Assembly: GCA_018398765.1 (NCBI GenBank)
Contig: JAHBMJ010005887.1
Coordinates: forward strand, 1-26,018
Length of the DNA stretch: 26,018 bases
Source: Chromera velia
Lineage: Eukaryota; Sar; Chromeraceae
Reading direction: 5' to 3'
Shown: piece after piece, positions 9,228 to 18,742 of the stretch
Numbering within the stretch: position 1 is the stretch's first letter
How the letters are laid out: each line of letters opens with the position of its first letter
Notes under the pieces: model-generated
Databases searched by the model: none
Seen by the model: the letters and a program-made list of their open reading frames with translations, nothing else
Told to the model about the DNA's origin: nothing
Position numbers and translations under genes: made by a program

Positions 9228-12200
9228 ATGCCTCCCAAGGGTCGCGGCCGCAGAGGGGAGGAGGAGGACAACGAACTTGCAGAGCTTCTGAAAGAGATTG
9301 ATGTCCCCAAAGCCAAGGCAAAGCCCAAAGCCAAGGCCAAGGCCCGGAATGCCTTCATGGACGTGAGCAGTGAGGAAGACTCTGAGGAGGATTCGTCGGG
9401 AGATGACACTCCCCCCCCCGCCCCCGTCTCGAAAAAGAAGGAGAAGGCAAAAGCCCCCCCACCACCTAAAGAGGAGACAGATGACGACTTGTCAGACGAT
9501 GACTTGTCGGACGACGACTCACCCCCCCCATCCCAGAAAGCGTCTAAGAAGGGAAAGGCGGTGGAGACGCCAAAGCAAAAGGGGAAGGGTGGGAAGAAGG
9601 GAAAGCAGGAAGAGTCAGAGTCCGATGAACCTGCCCCCACCCCCCCTCCGACCTCTGCGAAGGCCAAACTGAAGGGGAAGGGTGGAAAGAAGGGGAAAGC
9701 TCCGGAATCGGATGATGACTTCGATGCTGCGTTGGAGGAGCAATCAAAGGAAAAGCAGGAGAAGGAGCCAACACCCGCTCCTAAAGCGAAGGCAAAGGCA
9801 AAGGGAGGGAAGAAGGGGAAGGAAGACGATGACGATTTTGATGCCATTCTGGATGAATTTGGGGAGCCACCCGCAGCAGCTGCGAAAGCAAAGGCAAAAG
9901 CGAAAGCGAAGGGTGGAAAGAAGGGGAAAGACGAGGATGACGATTTTGACGCGATTCTCGACGAGTTGGGAGAGCCTCCCGCAGCATCTGCCAAGTCAAA
10001 AGCGAGAGCGAAACCGAAAGCAAAGTCTGAACCCAAGCCTGCAGAAAAGGACAAGGACGACGAAGGGAGTGGAGACGACGAGGGAGACGGGGAGGGAGGG
10101 GACGGGAAGGCGATGACCGCAAATCAGAAGAAGAGAGAGCAGAAGAAGAAAGCCGCCGCTGCCAAAAAAGCAGCAGCTGCGGCTAAAGCAGGAGACGGAG
10201 ACGGAGGGGAGGGAGACGGTGCCGCTGCTTCTTCTTCTGCAGCACCGAAGAAGAAAGGTCCCGGTTTGAGGTCAGTAGGCGTAGCTTGACAAAGGCGACT
10301 GATGCACACACAGATACGGATCATTGAGGAGACTGTATGATCGATCAGACTACCTTTTGAATTCTGTCGGCCCTTTCTCTTCGCTTTTCCTTGATTTGAT
10401 GAAACTCTCCCTTGATCTTAGAGTGACTTTTTGCTTCTTTTCTGGTTCCTCCCCTCAAAGTGAAGATGGCTTTCGGTTCTCTCGGCGTCTCTTCAATGGG
10501 CAGCTGGTATTTTCTACCCACCCACGCTTCCTGTAGGTAGGGTGGATGATCTCTGTATGTTTCATTTCATTTGGCTGCAGTGCGGCAGCGAAGGCGGCAC
10601 AGGAACGTCTGCGTCTCCTGAAAGAGGTCAGTGAGTGAGTGAGGGAGTGAGTGAGTGAGGGAGTGAGTGACAGAGAGAGGGCCCTTACTTCCTCTATGTC
10701 CTTTTTTTTACCCCAGTTGGTCACTCATTTGAATCAAATCTCCTCCTTCCGACCCACTTGTCCGTCCTCTATTTTGGTTTCAGTCCCAGCAGCCCCCCAC
10801 GATCTCTCTATGGCCCCAAAGAAGTTTTTTGCCTCCGTTGGGGCAGAGTGAATTGGAGTCTTCTCCGGTGTCGGCAGCCTTGTGTGAAGTTTGTGTGTCA
10901 TTCTTTCACTATCTTGTCTTGGTCTTGGTGTCCCCCCGATGTTGCTTCAATGTGTCCGCAGGAGGAGGAGAGGCAGAAGAAAGAGGAGGAGGAGCGGAGA
11001 ATAAGGGAGGAGGAACAAAGAAAAATGTGAGCGTGAGTGAAGAGCCAGGTGTGCGTGTCTTTTTCACAGTCAACAGCAAGAGGGACGCAGGGAGACTGGG
11101 GCTTTCAATCGATGCCCCTCATTCATTCGTTTCAGACCTTCACACTGGCAGTACAGCGCAATACTGCTTTCCTTCTCTCCTTATTTTCTGCGAGAACCGA
11201 CGTGCGGACAGAGAACGATGGATTGCGCGCGCCCGTGAAGATCTGAGTGTGGTGTGTGTCTGGCCTCTCTCTCCCTCTGTGTGTGTATGTGTGTGTGTGC
11301 AGAGAGGAGGAAGCGCGCAAGAAGGAAGAAGAGGAAAGGGAGCGGAGGGCAGCTCAGAAGAAGGCCCGGAAGGAACGACTGCGTGCGGAAGGAAAACTTC
11401 TCACAAAAGCTGAGAAGGAGAGAAGGGAACGTGCCGCTGCAATGAGGGCACAATTTGAGGAAATGGGAATGATCAGTCAGTCGCATTCACTCACTCACTC
11501 TCTCACTCATGCTTTTCCTCAACCGTTTGTCAGCTCGAGGAGACCGACCAGCTTTTACGATTTTCACTGCTTGTGTGTCTCATGCTGTGCTTCTGTCGCT
11601 CACCAGTTTTTCTCGTCTTTCCTTTCCTCTTATCCTTTTCACTGTTCTTTTGGAGGAATCGAACGGCATGAATCGAGTTTGTTTACACGGGTCCGACCGT
11701 CTATGTTACTGACTGCGTTCACTTTTTGTCCTGTGCGAAGAGTCGATAAGGAAGATTCATGTACTGCAGTCGATGCGTATGTGTTTCACGCGCATACGTG
11801 TTGCGTATGTGTTACGCATGCATACGTGTTGCACTTCACATTTGTTGCATACGTGTTGCACTTCAGATTTGTTGCATATGTGTTGTATATACACTCGTTG
11901 ACTCCCGTACAGAGGTCGACAAGGAAGAGGCGGAGGGCGCAGGGGAAGAGAAGAAGGAGAAGAAGTCGAAGGTGGTGGACGACCGTAAGAAGAAAAAGAA
12001 GAAGCAGCAGGAGGAACAGGAGGAGGGAGAGGAGGAGGCAAAACAGGAGGAGGCTCAGAAGGAAGAAGAGAAACCCGCAGAGCAACCAGAGGAGGACGCA
12101 GCCGATGACTGGGAGGCTTTGCTTGAGGACTCTCCGAAGGCAAACGGAAAGGGGGCAGCAGACAAAGGTCAGTAGGAAACGGAGAAAGGGGGAGACGCTA

Positions 12201-15200
12201 CGTCAGTCCTGCGTGCCGTTCGATGGGATTTCAACCATGCATGTATAGACGCATTTCGGGTCCTCTCATCCTATCTTTTTGTATTTTTCTTCTTCTTCTT
12301 CTTCTTCTTCTTTCTTCTTCTTCTTCTTCTTCTTCTTCTTCTTCTTTCTTCTTCTTCTTCTTCTAGTTTGTCGTATATCGCTGTCTGCCTGCGTTATTTT
12401 GTTGTGTATGAGAAGAAAGCGTTTCCGTCCAATTCCATTCTCCTGCATGCATGCCCTCGTTCCCTCCCTCCGTCCCTCCGTCCCTCCGTCTCTCCGTCTG
12501 TCTGTCTGTCTGTCTGCCTGTCTGTCTGTCGACATTTCTTTCACTCGTGCCCCCTTGTACTCTACTGTTCAGAGGGCGGAGAGGATGAAGGAGAGGACGA
12601 GGACGGAGATGAGGATGAGGATGACGAGACCGACGAAGAGGAGTCCGAGGAGAAAGCGGCACAGTCCAAAGCAGAGAGGGAGGCGAGGGCCCTCAAAGCT
12701 GCAGACGCCAGACAGGCCGCTCAGAAGCAAAAATTGGACAAGGATCAGCTTGCGGCTGCTCGTTTGAGATCCCCAATTTGCTGTATTCTGGGACACGTGG
12801 ACACAGGAAAGACGAAGCTGCTGGACAAAATCAGACGGACGAACGTGCAAGAGGGAGAGGCAGGTGGAATCACCCAACAGATTGGTGCCACCTTCTTTCC
12901 TCAGTCTGCTCTTCAAGAACAATCCAGCAAGGTCCGTCCGTCCGTCAGTGAGGGAGGGAGTCGAGGCCGGTCGCTGACTGGTGCGAGTGAGTGATTATGT
13001 TCTCATGTTTTGAACAAGTTGAAATCCTGACGCTGAAGCTGTCATTCACTCTTTCGTTGTTTCAGCATTTCTGCTCCTCTTCCTCCCTTTCCTAAGCCCC
13101 CCTCCATTCGTCCCGAAAGAACTGATTCGTCCCCTTCCATTCGTCCCTTTTGCCGCCTGATAACTCCCCCTCCCCCCCTTCCTTAACGGCCTTCCACGAC
13201 ACCCTCGTGCATCAATCAGTCGTTCGAGAAGGAGAGAGAGACATCACTCACTCTCAAGTGGCGGCAAATCGGCGACCCCCACTCCCCTGCGGTCCATCTT
13301 CTTGTGGACGCCTTCGTATATGTGTCTTCAGTTCTGATGGATGAATGCCGGTCTCCCTTTCTATCTGTCTGCCTGGCAGGTGACAAGCGAGCTGAGCTAC
13401 AGAGTTCCTGGTCTGCTGATCATCGACACTCCCGGTCACGAGTCGTTCAACAACCTCCGAGCAAGAGGCTCCTCCTTGTGCGATATCGCCATTTTGGTGG
13501 TGGACATCATGCACGGGCTGGAGCCCCAGACGCTGGAATCGATCGGATTGCTCAGAGCTCGGAAGTGCCCTTTCGTGATTGCCCTCAACAAAGTTGACAG
13601 GCTCTACTCGTGGAAGGTCTGTGCTTGGCTGGCTCTCTGTTTTCTTTGCCGAGTTCCGTGTTCTTGTCCTGAAGCCTGTGGGAGATTTTCAAAAGTGTGT
13701 TCTGGTTTTTGAAAGGTTGACGGGTTGTCGAAAGGAAAGAAAATTATTTATCTGTCCCAGGTGGAAAGGAAAGGTAGAATGAAAAGAAGAGTTATTGCGT
13801 GATAGGCATTCATGCCTTTGCAGGCCTCCCCGCTTTTCTCTCACGAAATCTCCGTTGTTTTCTTTGCTGCCAAACTCTCTTCCTGTTTTCATATTATCTT
13901 CCTTTTTCCCTTTTCCTTCCCCTTTCCCAATCGATTCGTGCATGCAGGAGGCCGCCTACAGGCCCATTCGTGAGTCCCTCGAGCAGCAGAACGCCGATGT
14001 GCACTCGGAGTTCCGAAAGAGATACGACGAGATCCAGCTGGCACTGCAGGAGCAGGCCCTGAACGTGTCCCTGTACTGGGAGAACAAGGATTTCAGACGG
14101 AACATCTCAGTGGTGCCAACCAGTGCCATCACAGGCGAAGGCATTCCGGATATCCTCATGCTTCTCGTCAGGTTGACTCAGGAGATTATGACTCAGTCGC
14201 TCGTCTGGCGCGCGGAGATTCAGTGCACGATTCTTGAAGTCAAGCAAATTGAGGGTCTCGGCACGACCATCGATGTGATTCTCGTTCAGGGCGTGTTGCA
14301 CGAGGGCGACACCATCGTTGTGTGCGGTCTGAGTGACCCGATCGTCACGACTGTCAGGGCTCTGTTGACTCCCCAACCGTTGAAGGAATTGAGGGTGAAG
14401 GGAGAGTACGTGCACCACAAGGAGATCCATGCGGCAATGGGTGTGAAGATCTCTGCACAGGTCCGCCGGGCGATCTGGTTGTTCAGTTGACTGACTGACT
14501 GACTGACTGACTGACTGACTGACTGACTGACTGATTTGAGTCCCCTCTGTTTAGCCAGGCAGGGAAGGGCCTCTTGGTCCGAAAAATGTTCGAAAGAGCA
14601 CAGGCAGAACAGAGTCAATGAACTGCCCCCCCCCTCGGGTATCTTCCCTTCTGTTGCATATGTACAGGGATGCGGCCCGGAAATCTGTGCCTCTGAATGA
14701 ATGAATGAATCAATGAATGAATCAGTGAATGAATGAATGAATGAATGATCATGTACAACCCTCATGGGATTACAGAGCAGGCTCTCTCTCTCTCTCTGTC
14801 GGTCGGTCGTCTCTCTTCCCTCTCCTCCTCTAGGGTCTCGCGGACTCCGTGGCAGTGACGTGAGGCGATGAGAGATTTTTAATGACTTTTGTTGAATGAA
14901 CTCTATCGATCCATTCACTGACCATCTGTCTGTCTGTGTTCCTTCAGGGCCTCGAGGACGCCGTTGCTGGTACGTCGATGCTGGTCGTCCAGGAGGGAGA
15001 CGACGTGGATGACCTCAAGGACGAAGTGATGGCGGACATGTCGGACATCTTCAAGAGTGTCGACAAGAGCGGGGTGGGGGTGTACGTGATGGCGTCAACG
15101 TTGGGGTCTCTGGAGGCGCTGCTTACGTTCCTGAAGTCTTCGAATATCCCTGTCTTCGCAGTCAATCTGGGTATGTACGCGCCTTCCTTCCTTGCTTAGT

Positions 15201-17335
15201 TCATTACTGGCTTCGTTGTGTTGCGTTGCGGTAAAGATAGGAGCAGAGACAGGAACGACAGAAGACAGCGAATAAGCATAACCGGCTTTTTTCTATTGTT
15301 TCTGTCTGATTCTTCTTTCTTTTTTTTGCGAAGGATTCCACATTTTACTCTTGATTCTGGAGAGTGTTTCTTTCATCTGTATGCCGGCAGCGAGGCAGTT
15401 GTATTCTGGTCAAACACGAGGCCATGTGTCTGAAATAGTTGCTCCGTTCTCACTGGTTCCTCCCTCCCTGCACAGGTACGGTAAACCAGAAGGACGTGAA
15501 GAAGGCGAACATCATGAGAGAAAAGGGACACCCTGAGTTCTCTGTTATCCTAGCCTTCGATGTCAAGGTATGTTATGTTCGTTGAGTCGTTCGTTGGCTG
15601 ATGGGAGTGGTGTCGCGCTTTGCGTCTTTTGTCTGTTGGGGAAAACAAACAGGAATCTGCCTGTCGCCCGTCTTTTGCATTCGCAGTATTTGCAGTTTCC
15701 TTTCCTTCCTTTTTTTCCTCTCTTTTTTTTGCCTGAATCCAGACAGACAAGTAGAAACATCCCAGAGGGTCTCTTGGAAACGCTCTCATTTCATTCAGCA
15801 CTCCCAGTCCTGTCCTTGAATTGACGAACGAAGAACAGAACGCTGACCCCGTATCCCTTGAACGTGCAGATCAAACAACACCCTCACTCTATTGCATGAT
15901 GATTGTATCGATAGGAATAGTAATTTGTTTGTGAGGGAGTACGCATATCGCAGATCGACCCCGAGGCCAAGAAGGAGGCAGAGAAACTGGAGGTGAACAT
16001 CATGTGGGCAGAAATCATCTACCATTTGTTCGATCAATTCACGGCCTACATGGAGACCACCCGAAACGAGAAGAAGTCAGTCAGTCAGCCAAATTAGGCA
16101 AATAGAATTATGGGGTGTATTAATACATGCAAGAGGGAGGTCACATAGAAAGAGGGACGAGAAGAATTTTGCTCACACGCAGTAAGATAGACAGCTGTGT
16201 GGGTGGAAAGGTGGAAAGAGTCACACAGGAGGGTACACGCATGCATGCATGGTGGGTTTGAGTTTGTATGGAGGCAACGAAGGAAAGAAGAGGCTGGAAA
16301 ACCGAAATTGTGCGGGAATTGAGCAGAGAACCTTCGAGTGAGTGAGGCAGAGAGATGAAACAGAGAGGATGGACACGAGACTGGCCAGAGTCGCTCACGA
16401 AAGGTTCAATTCATACAGAAAGATCGATCGAGATGGCAATGAATGAATATCGATGGATGGATGGGTGGATGGATGGATGGATGAATACGTGAATGATCGA
16501 ATGAATGGATGGACAAATGCGTGCCTGCAGGAAGGCGAAGGCTACGGAGGTCGTCTTCCCCTCTGTCCTTCGAATTCTCCCCAACTGCGTCTTCCATAAG
16601 TGCGACCCGATCGTCTTGGGTCAGTCAGTCTGTCAGTCAGTCATTAAGCTGTGCATATCTCCCTTTTTTGTTATTTTTTCTCAACAACGTGTGGCCTGGT
16701 CGTCTTCTGGGGGTCGATTTCCCAGAGACCCACCCACACAGTCCACCCAGGTAGGCAGCTTTTTTGTGAATATTCTGCGGTCTTCCTTCGCGCCTCCACG
16801 CATGTGTGTGGACCCCCTTCTTCGCTTATCCCCAATTTCCATGTAAAGTAGTTGAGGAGGGAGTCCTGAAAGTGGGTACCTAGTTATGCCTTTGTCTCTT
16901 TTTTTGTGCCTCCATTTATCCTTTTTTTTGTTTGTTGTCTGCTGCGTCTCAGGAATGGTGGTGGAAGAGGGGATCCTGAAAGTGGGCACGCCTCTGTGCG
17001 TCCCGGAAAAGGAAGTCAGTCAGTTGAATGAAGGGGAAAGGGGGGGGCGGAATTCGGACAAATCAGACCGGAGCGGGGCCTGCTGCTCTTCTTTCTCTTT
17101 GCCCCTTTGTGTCTCTCTCCTAACAGTAAAGGAAGTGTTTGCATCCGTCCATGCGCTATTTCATGAAAAGACTTGTGCGACACTGTGATGGCAAAAAGAC
17201 AATTCATCTGCTGCTGCCTGCGTGACTTTTATCAAAACGCCTGGTGTGTATGCACGTATGTAAGAATGTACGAAAAAAGGATGCGCGTATTGGTGTGTGT
17301 GTGTGTGTGTGTGTGTCAGTGTATGTATGTATGTA

Positions 17336-17367
<32 letters not shown>

Positions 17368-17381
17368 AGTGTATGTATGTA

Positions 17382-17414
<33 letters not shown>

Positions 17415-18742
17415 CAGTGTATGTATGAATGAATATATGTGTGTGCAGAATTTGATGATCGGTCGGGTGATTTCGATCGAACAGAACCACAAAGCCGTGG
17501 AGAGTGTCCGGAAGGGCGCCGAGGTGGCAGTGAAAATTCAGCCTCCAGTCAACAACACTCAAATCGCATACGGCAGACACTTCGACCTCAGCAACAAGGT
17601 CAGGCAGCGGGCCGGGCAAACATCCTTCCTTCCTTCCTTCCGTCCGTCTTTCCGTTCTGTGTTCCGTAGACCACCTGTGTATTTAAATTTCCGTTCCTTT
17701 TTGCGCGCGGGTGGGTGGGGGGCTGGGTGGATGGAAAGGAACACTGAAAAAGAGAATCAAGTGCATACGGAGAAAAGCAGCGCACGAGCGCGAAAACCGA
17801 AGTCGTCGCGGTGCGTGAGTTTCTCCCGTCCGCCTCTCCTTTCTCTCATGGAAGTGGGAAAGAAACAAAGCTGAAGAAATGACCAGCAATAAACTGCATG
17901 CGAACACTTGAAGCAATTTTTCTTTCACTGCGGAGTCGCATATGCCGCTGCACCTACGCAGTGTTGTGCGTGTATGTGTATAGTTTGATTTTTGTGCGTG
18001 CACTTTTGTCAATGCGTGTATGTGCCTGACTGGCTTTTGAATGCGCCTGTGTGTGTAGGTTGATTTTCATGCGCGAATGTGTGTTCACGTTCATGTCCGT
18101 GTGTGCGTGCGTGCGTGCGTGCGTGCGTGTGTGTGTGTGTGTGTGTGTGTGCGTGCGTGCGTGCTTGTGCAGCTGTACTCGAAGATCACCCGCGAGTCCA
18201 TCGACACTTTGAAGGAACACTTCAGAGACGAAATGACGAACGTCCGTATTTTCGTGAATGTATACCTGTTTCGTTAAACGCAATTTGTAAATGCATCTTC
18301 ATGCGCTTCGGATACTCGGTGTCCTCGTTTCGGTTCCATGGACAGACAAGACACCCTGGAGGAACAGCTTCAGAGACAAAATGGCCAATTTAAACTTCAG
18401 AGAATACAAAAAAAATCTGATGCAGGAAAGAGTCCGATGTTCAGACGTCAATAACTCCGAAAACACGAAAAGACGAGACGCATGCACGATTCTTTTGTCA
18501 ACGCATTGATCGCCGTTCTTCTCTTCTCTTCTCAAGCCAAGCTTTTTTGTGCACGTGATTTCCTTCCGCTTTTTGTCCATGTGCCCCTGGTGAGTTGCTT
18601 CCGCAGAGCAAAAGTACAATCAAGGAGGAGATCGGGGTACCTGGATTCATTTGTTCTCGAACTCTTTGTGTGTATGTGTGTGTGCTTGCAGCAAGACTGG
18701 AAGGTGGTCATCGGGCTGAAGAAACTGTTTCAAATTCAGTGA
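9228..18742 (+). CDS. EIF5B: Eukaryotic translation initiation factor 5B, complete, 16 exons
   Basis: The GTPase that joins the 60S subunit to the initiation complex. Exons: 9228-10270, 10581-10626, 10962-11026, 11303-11475, 11913-12167, 12573-12931, 13380-13616, 13948-14460, 14948-15170, 15476-15567, 15954-16075, 16531-16619, 16953-17014, 17449-17598, 18173-18241, 18692-18742. Total 3549 bases, 1182 residues, all phases consistent; human eIF5B has about 1220. Residues 1-590 are charged and low-complexity, with three DDDFDA(A/I)L modules near 163, 202 and 238 and an E/R/K-rich coiled stretch ending in EGKLLTKAE. The G domain has G1 GHVDTGKT (601-608), switch [11 protein letters not shown]3 DTPGH (663-667), G4 NKVD (717-720) and G5 SAITGEG. 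Domain II ([21 protein letters not shown]), III ([31 protein letters not shown]) and IV ([16 protein letters not shown], ending KKLFQIQ) follow. The catalytic residues look intact. Confidence 0.97.
10627..10678. repeat. GTGA tetranucleotide repeat at eIF5B intron 2 donor
   Basis: The donor GTCAGT runs directly into imperfect GAGT/GAGG tetranucleotides. Similar repeats start at the donors of introns 4, 6, 11 and 12. Confidence 0.85.
11738..11760 (+). pseudogene. Decayed copy of eIF5B exon 5 start in intron 4
   Basis: The intronic sequence AGTCGATAAGGAAGAT reads VDKED and matches the exon 5 start GTCGACAAGGAAGAG (VDKEE) at 13 of 15 bases, 173 bases upstream of the real exon. It is preceded by a T-rich stretch and an AG. 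The change GAC to GAT is synonymous. Confidence 0.5.
11770..11890. repeat. 27-bp tandem repeat in eIF5B intron 4
   Basis: Copies at 11820-11846 and 11847-11873 differ by one base; a partial third copy follows at 11874-11888 and looser GCATACGTGTTG-like relatives precede from about 11770. It ends just before the exon 5 acceptor. Confidence 0.85.
12175..12208 (+). repeat. Possible tandem copy of eIF5B exon 5 3' end with its donor
   Basis: The 34 bases after the donor region resemble the preceding 34 (12141-12174): both carry AAACGGA, AAAGGGGG and then GTCAGT. This looks like a tandem duplication of the exon end plus 5' splice site, with a few indels. Confidence 0.4.
12286..12365. repeat. (TTC)n microsatellite in eIF5B intron 5
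   Basis: About 80 bases of TTC repeat, interrupted twice by TTT, in the transcript sense. Confidence 0.97.
12466..12531. repeat. CCGTCCCT and GTCT tandem repeats in eIF5B intron 5
   Basis: Imperfect CCCTCCGT units grade into GTCT units ahead of the exon 6 acceptor, extending the pyrimidine bias of the intron. Confidence 0.85.
14486..14535. repeat. (TGAC)n microsatellite in eIF5B intron 8
   Basis: About twelve near-perfect TGAC units begin 25 bases after the exon 8 donor. Confidence 0.97.
14693..14750. repeat. (TGAA)n microsatellite in eIF5B intron 8
   Basis: TGAA units with occasional TCAA and TCAG variants, in the same intron as the (TGAC)n tract. Confidence 0.95.
14834..14863 (+). pseudogene. 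Decayed copy of eIF5B exon 9 start in intron 8
   Basis: After a pyrimidine tract and TAG, the intron reads G-L-A-D-S-V-A-V-T then TGA, against exon 9 [10 protein letters not shown] at 14948-14977. By my count 21 of 30 bases match, and the changes in the G, V and A codons are synonymous. The copy keeps an acceptor-like AG at 14832-14833 and lies 114 bases upstream of the true exon. Confidence 0.6.
16440..16515. repeat. (GGAT)n/(GAAT)n tracts in eIF5B intron 11
   Basis: Alternating GAAT and GGAT tetranucleotide runs just upstream of the exon 12 acceptor. Confidence 0.9.
16848..16890 (+). pseudogene. Decayed or alternative copy of eIF5B exon 13 in intron 12
   Basis: Codons from 16848 read [11 protein letters not shown], stop, LC. 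Exon 13 reads [14 protein letters not shown] from 16958. In the first 33 bases 26 match, and every difference but one (Val for Ile) is synonymous; the Leu after the stop is also kept by a different codon. An AG precedes at 16846-16847, so splicing from exon 12 (phase 1) would restore GTA in frame. The in-frame TAG replaces the Pro codon. It lies 110 bases upstream of exon 13. Confidence 0.75.
17297..17431. repeat. (TG)n/(TATG)n compound microsatellite in eIF5B intron 13
   Basis: Three TG blocks alternate with GTAT blocks in the transcript sense and end about 15 bases before the exon 14 acceptor. Confidence 0.97.
18100..18170. repeat. (TG)n/(TGCG)n tract before eIF5B exon 15
   Basis: TGCG units, then TG units, then TGCG units end at the GTGCAG acceptor at 18172. 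The tract takes the place of a normal polypyrimidine tract. Confidence 0.95.
18350..18389 (+). pseudogene. Decayed copy of eIF5B exon 15 3' half in intron 15
   Basis: The intron repeats the exon 15 segment [13 protein letters not shown] (18203-18241) as DTLEEQ, a one-base insertion, then FRDKMAN. By my count 31 of 39 aligned bases match; ACT/ACC, TTG/CTG and AAC/AAT are synonymous. It lies 147 bases downstream of the source segment. Confidence 0.75.

Noticed and set aside
9005-10054. 349-residue minus-strand frame rich in Ser, Phe and Ala
   Set aside because: It is the antisense shadow of eIF5B exon 1, whose Lys/Ala/Asp codon repeats keep that frame open; it has no domain.
11037-11260. Intron 3 segment reading [18 protein letters not shown], as a possible exon 4 echo
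   Set aside because: Only about 12 of 20 bases match, and Arg/Glu-rich sequence aligns easily by chance.
13700-13760. Intron 7 segment reading KVDGLSKGK, as a possible echo of exon 7 KVDRLYSWK
   Set aside because: The match is short and needs a gap; not distinguishable from chance by eye.
15225-15290. Intron 9 stretch resembling the exon 10 start (GCGGTAAA ... GCGAA)
   Set aside because: It needs a large insertion and is weaker than the other echoes.
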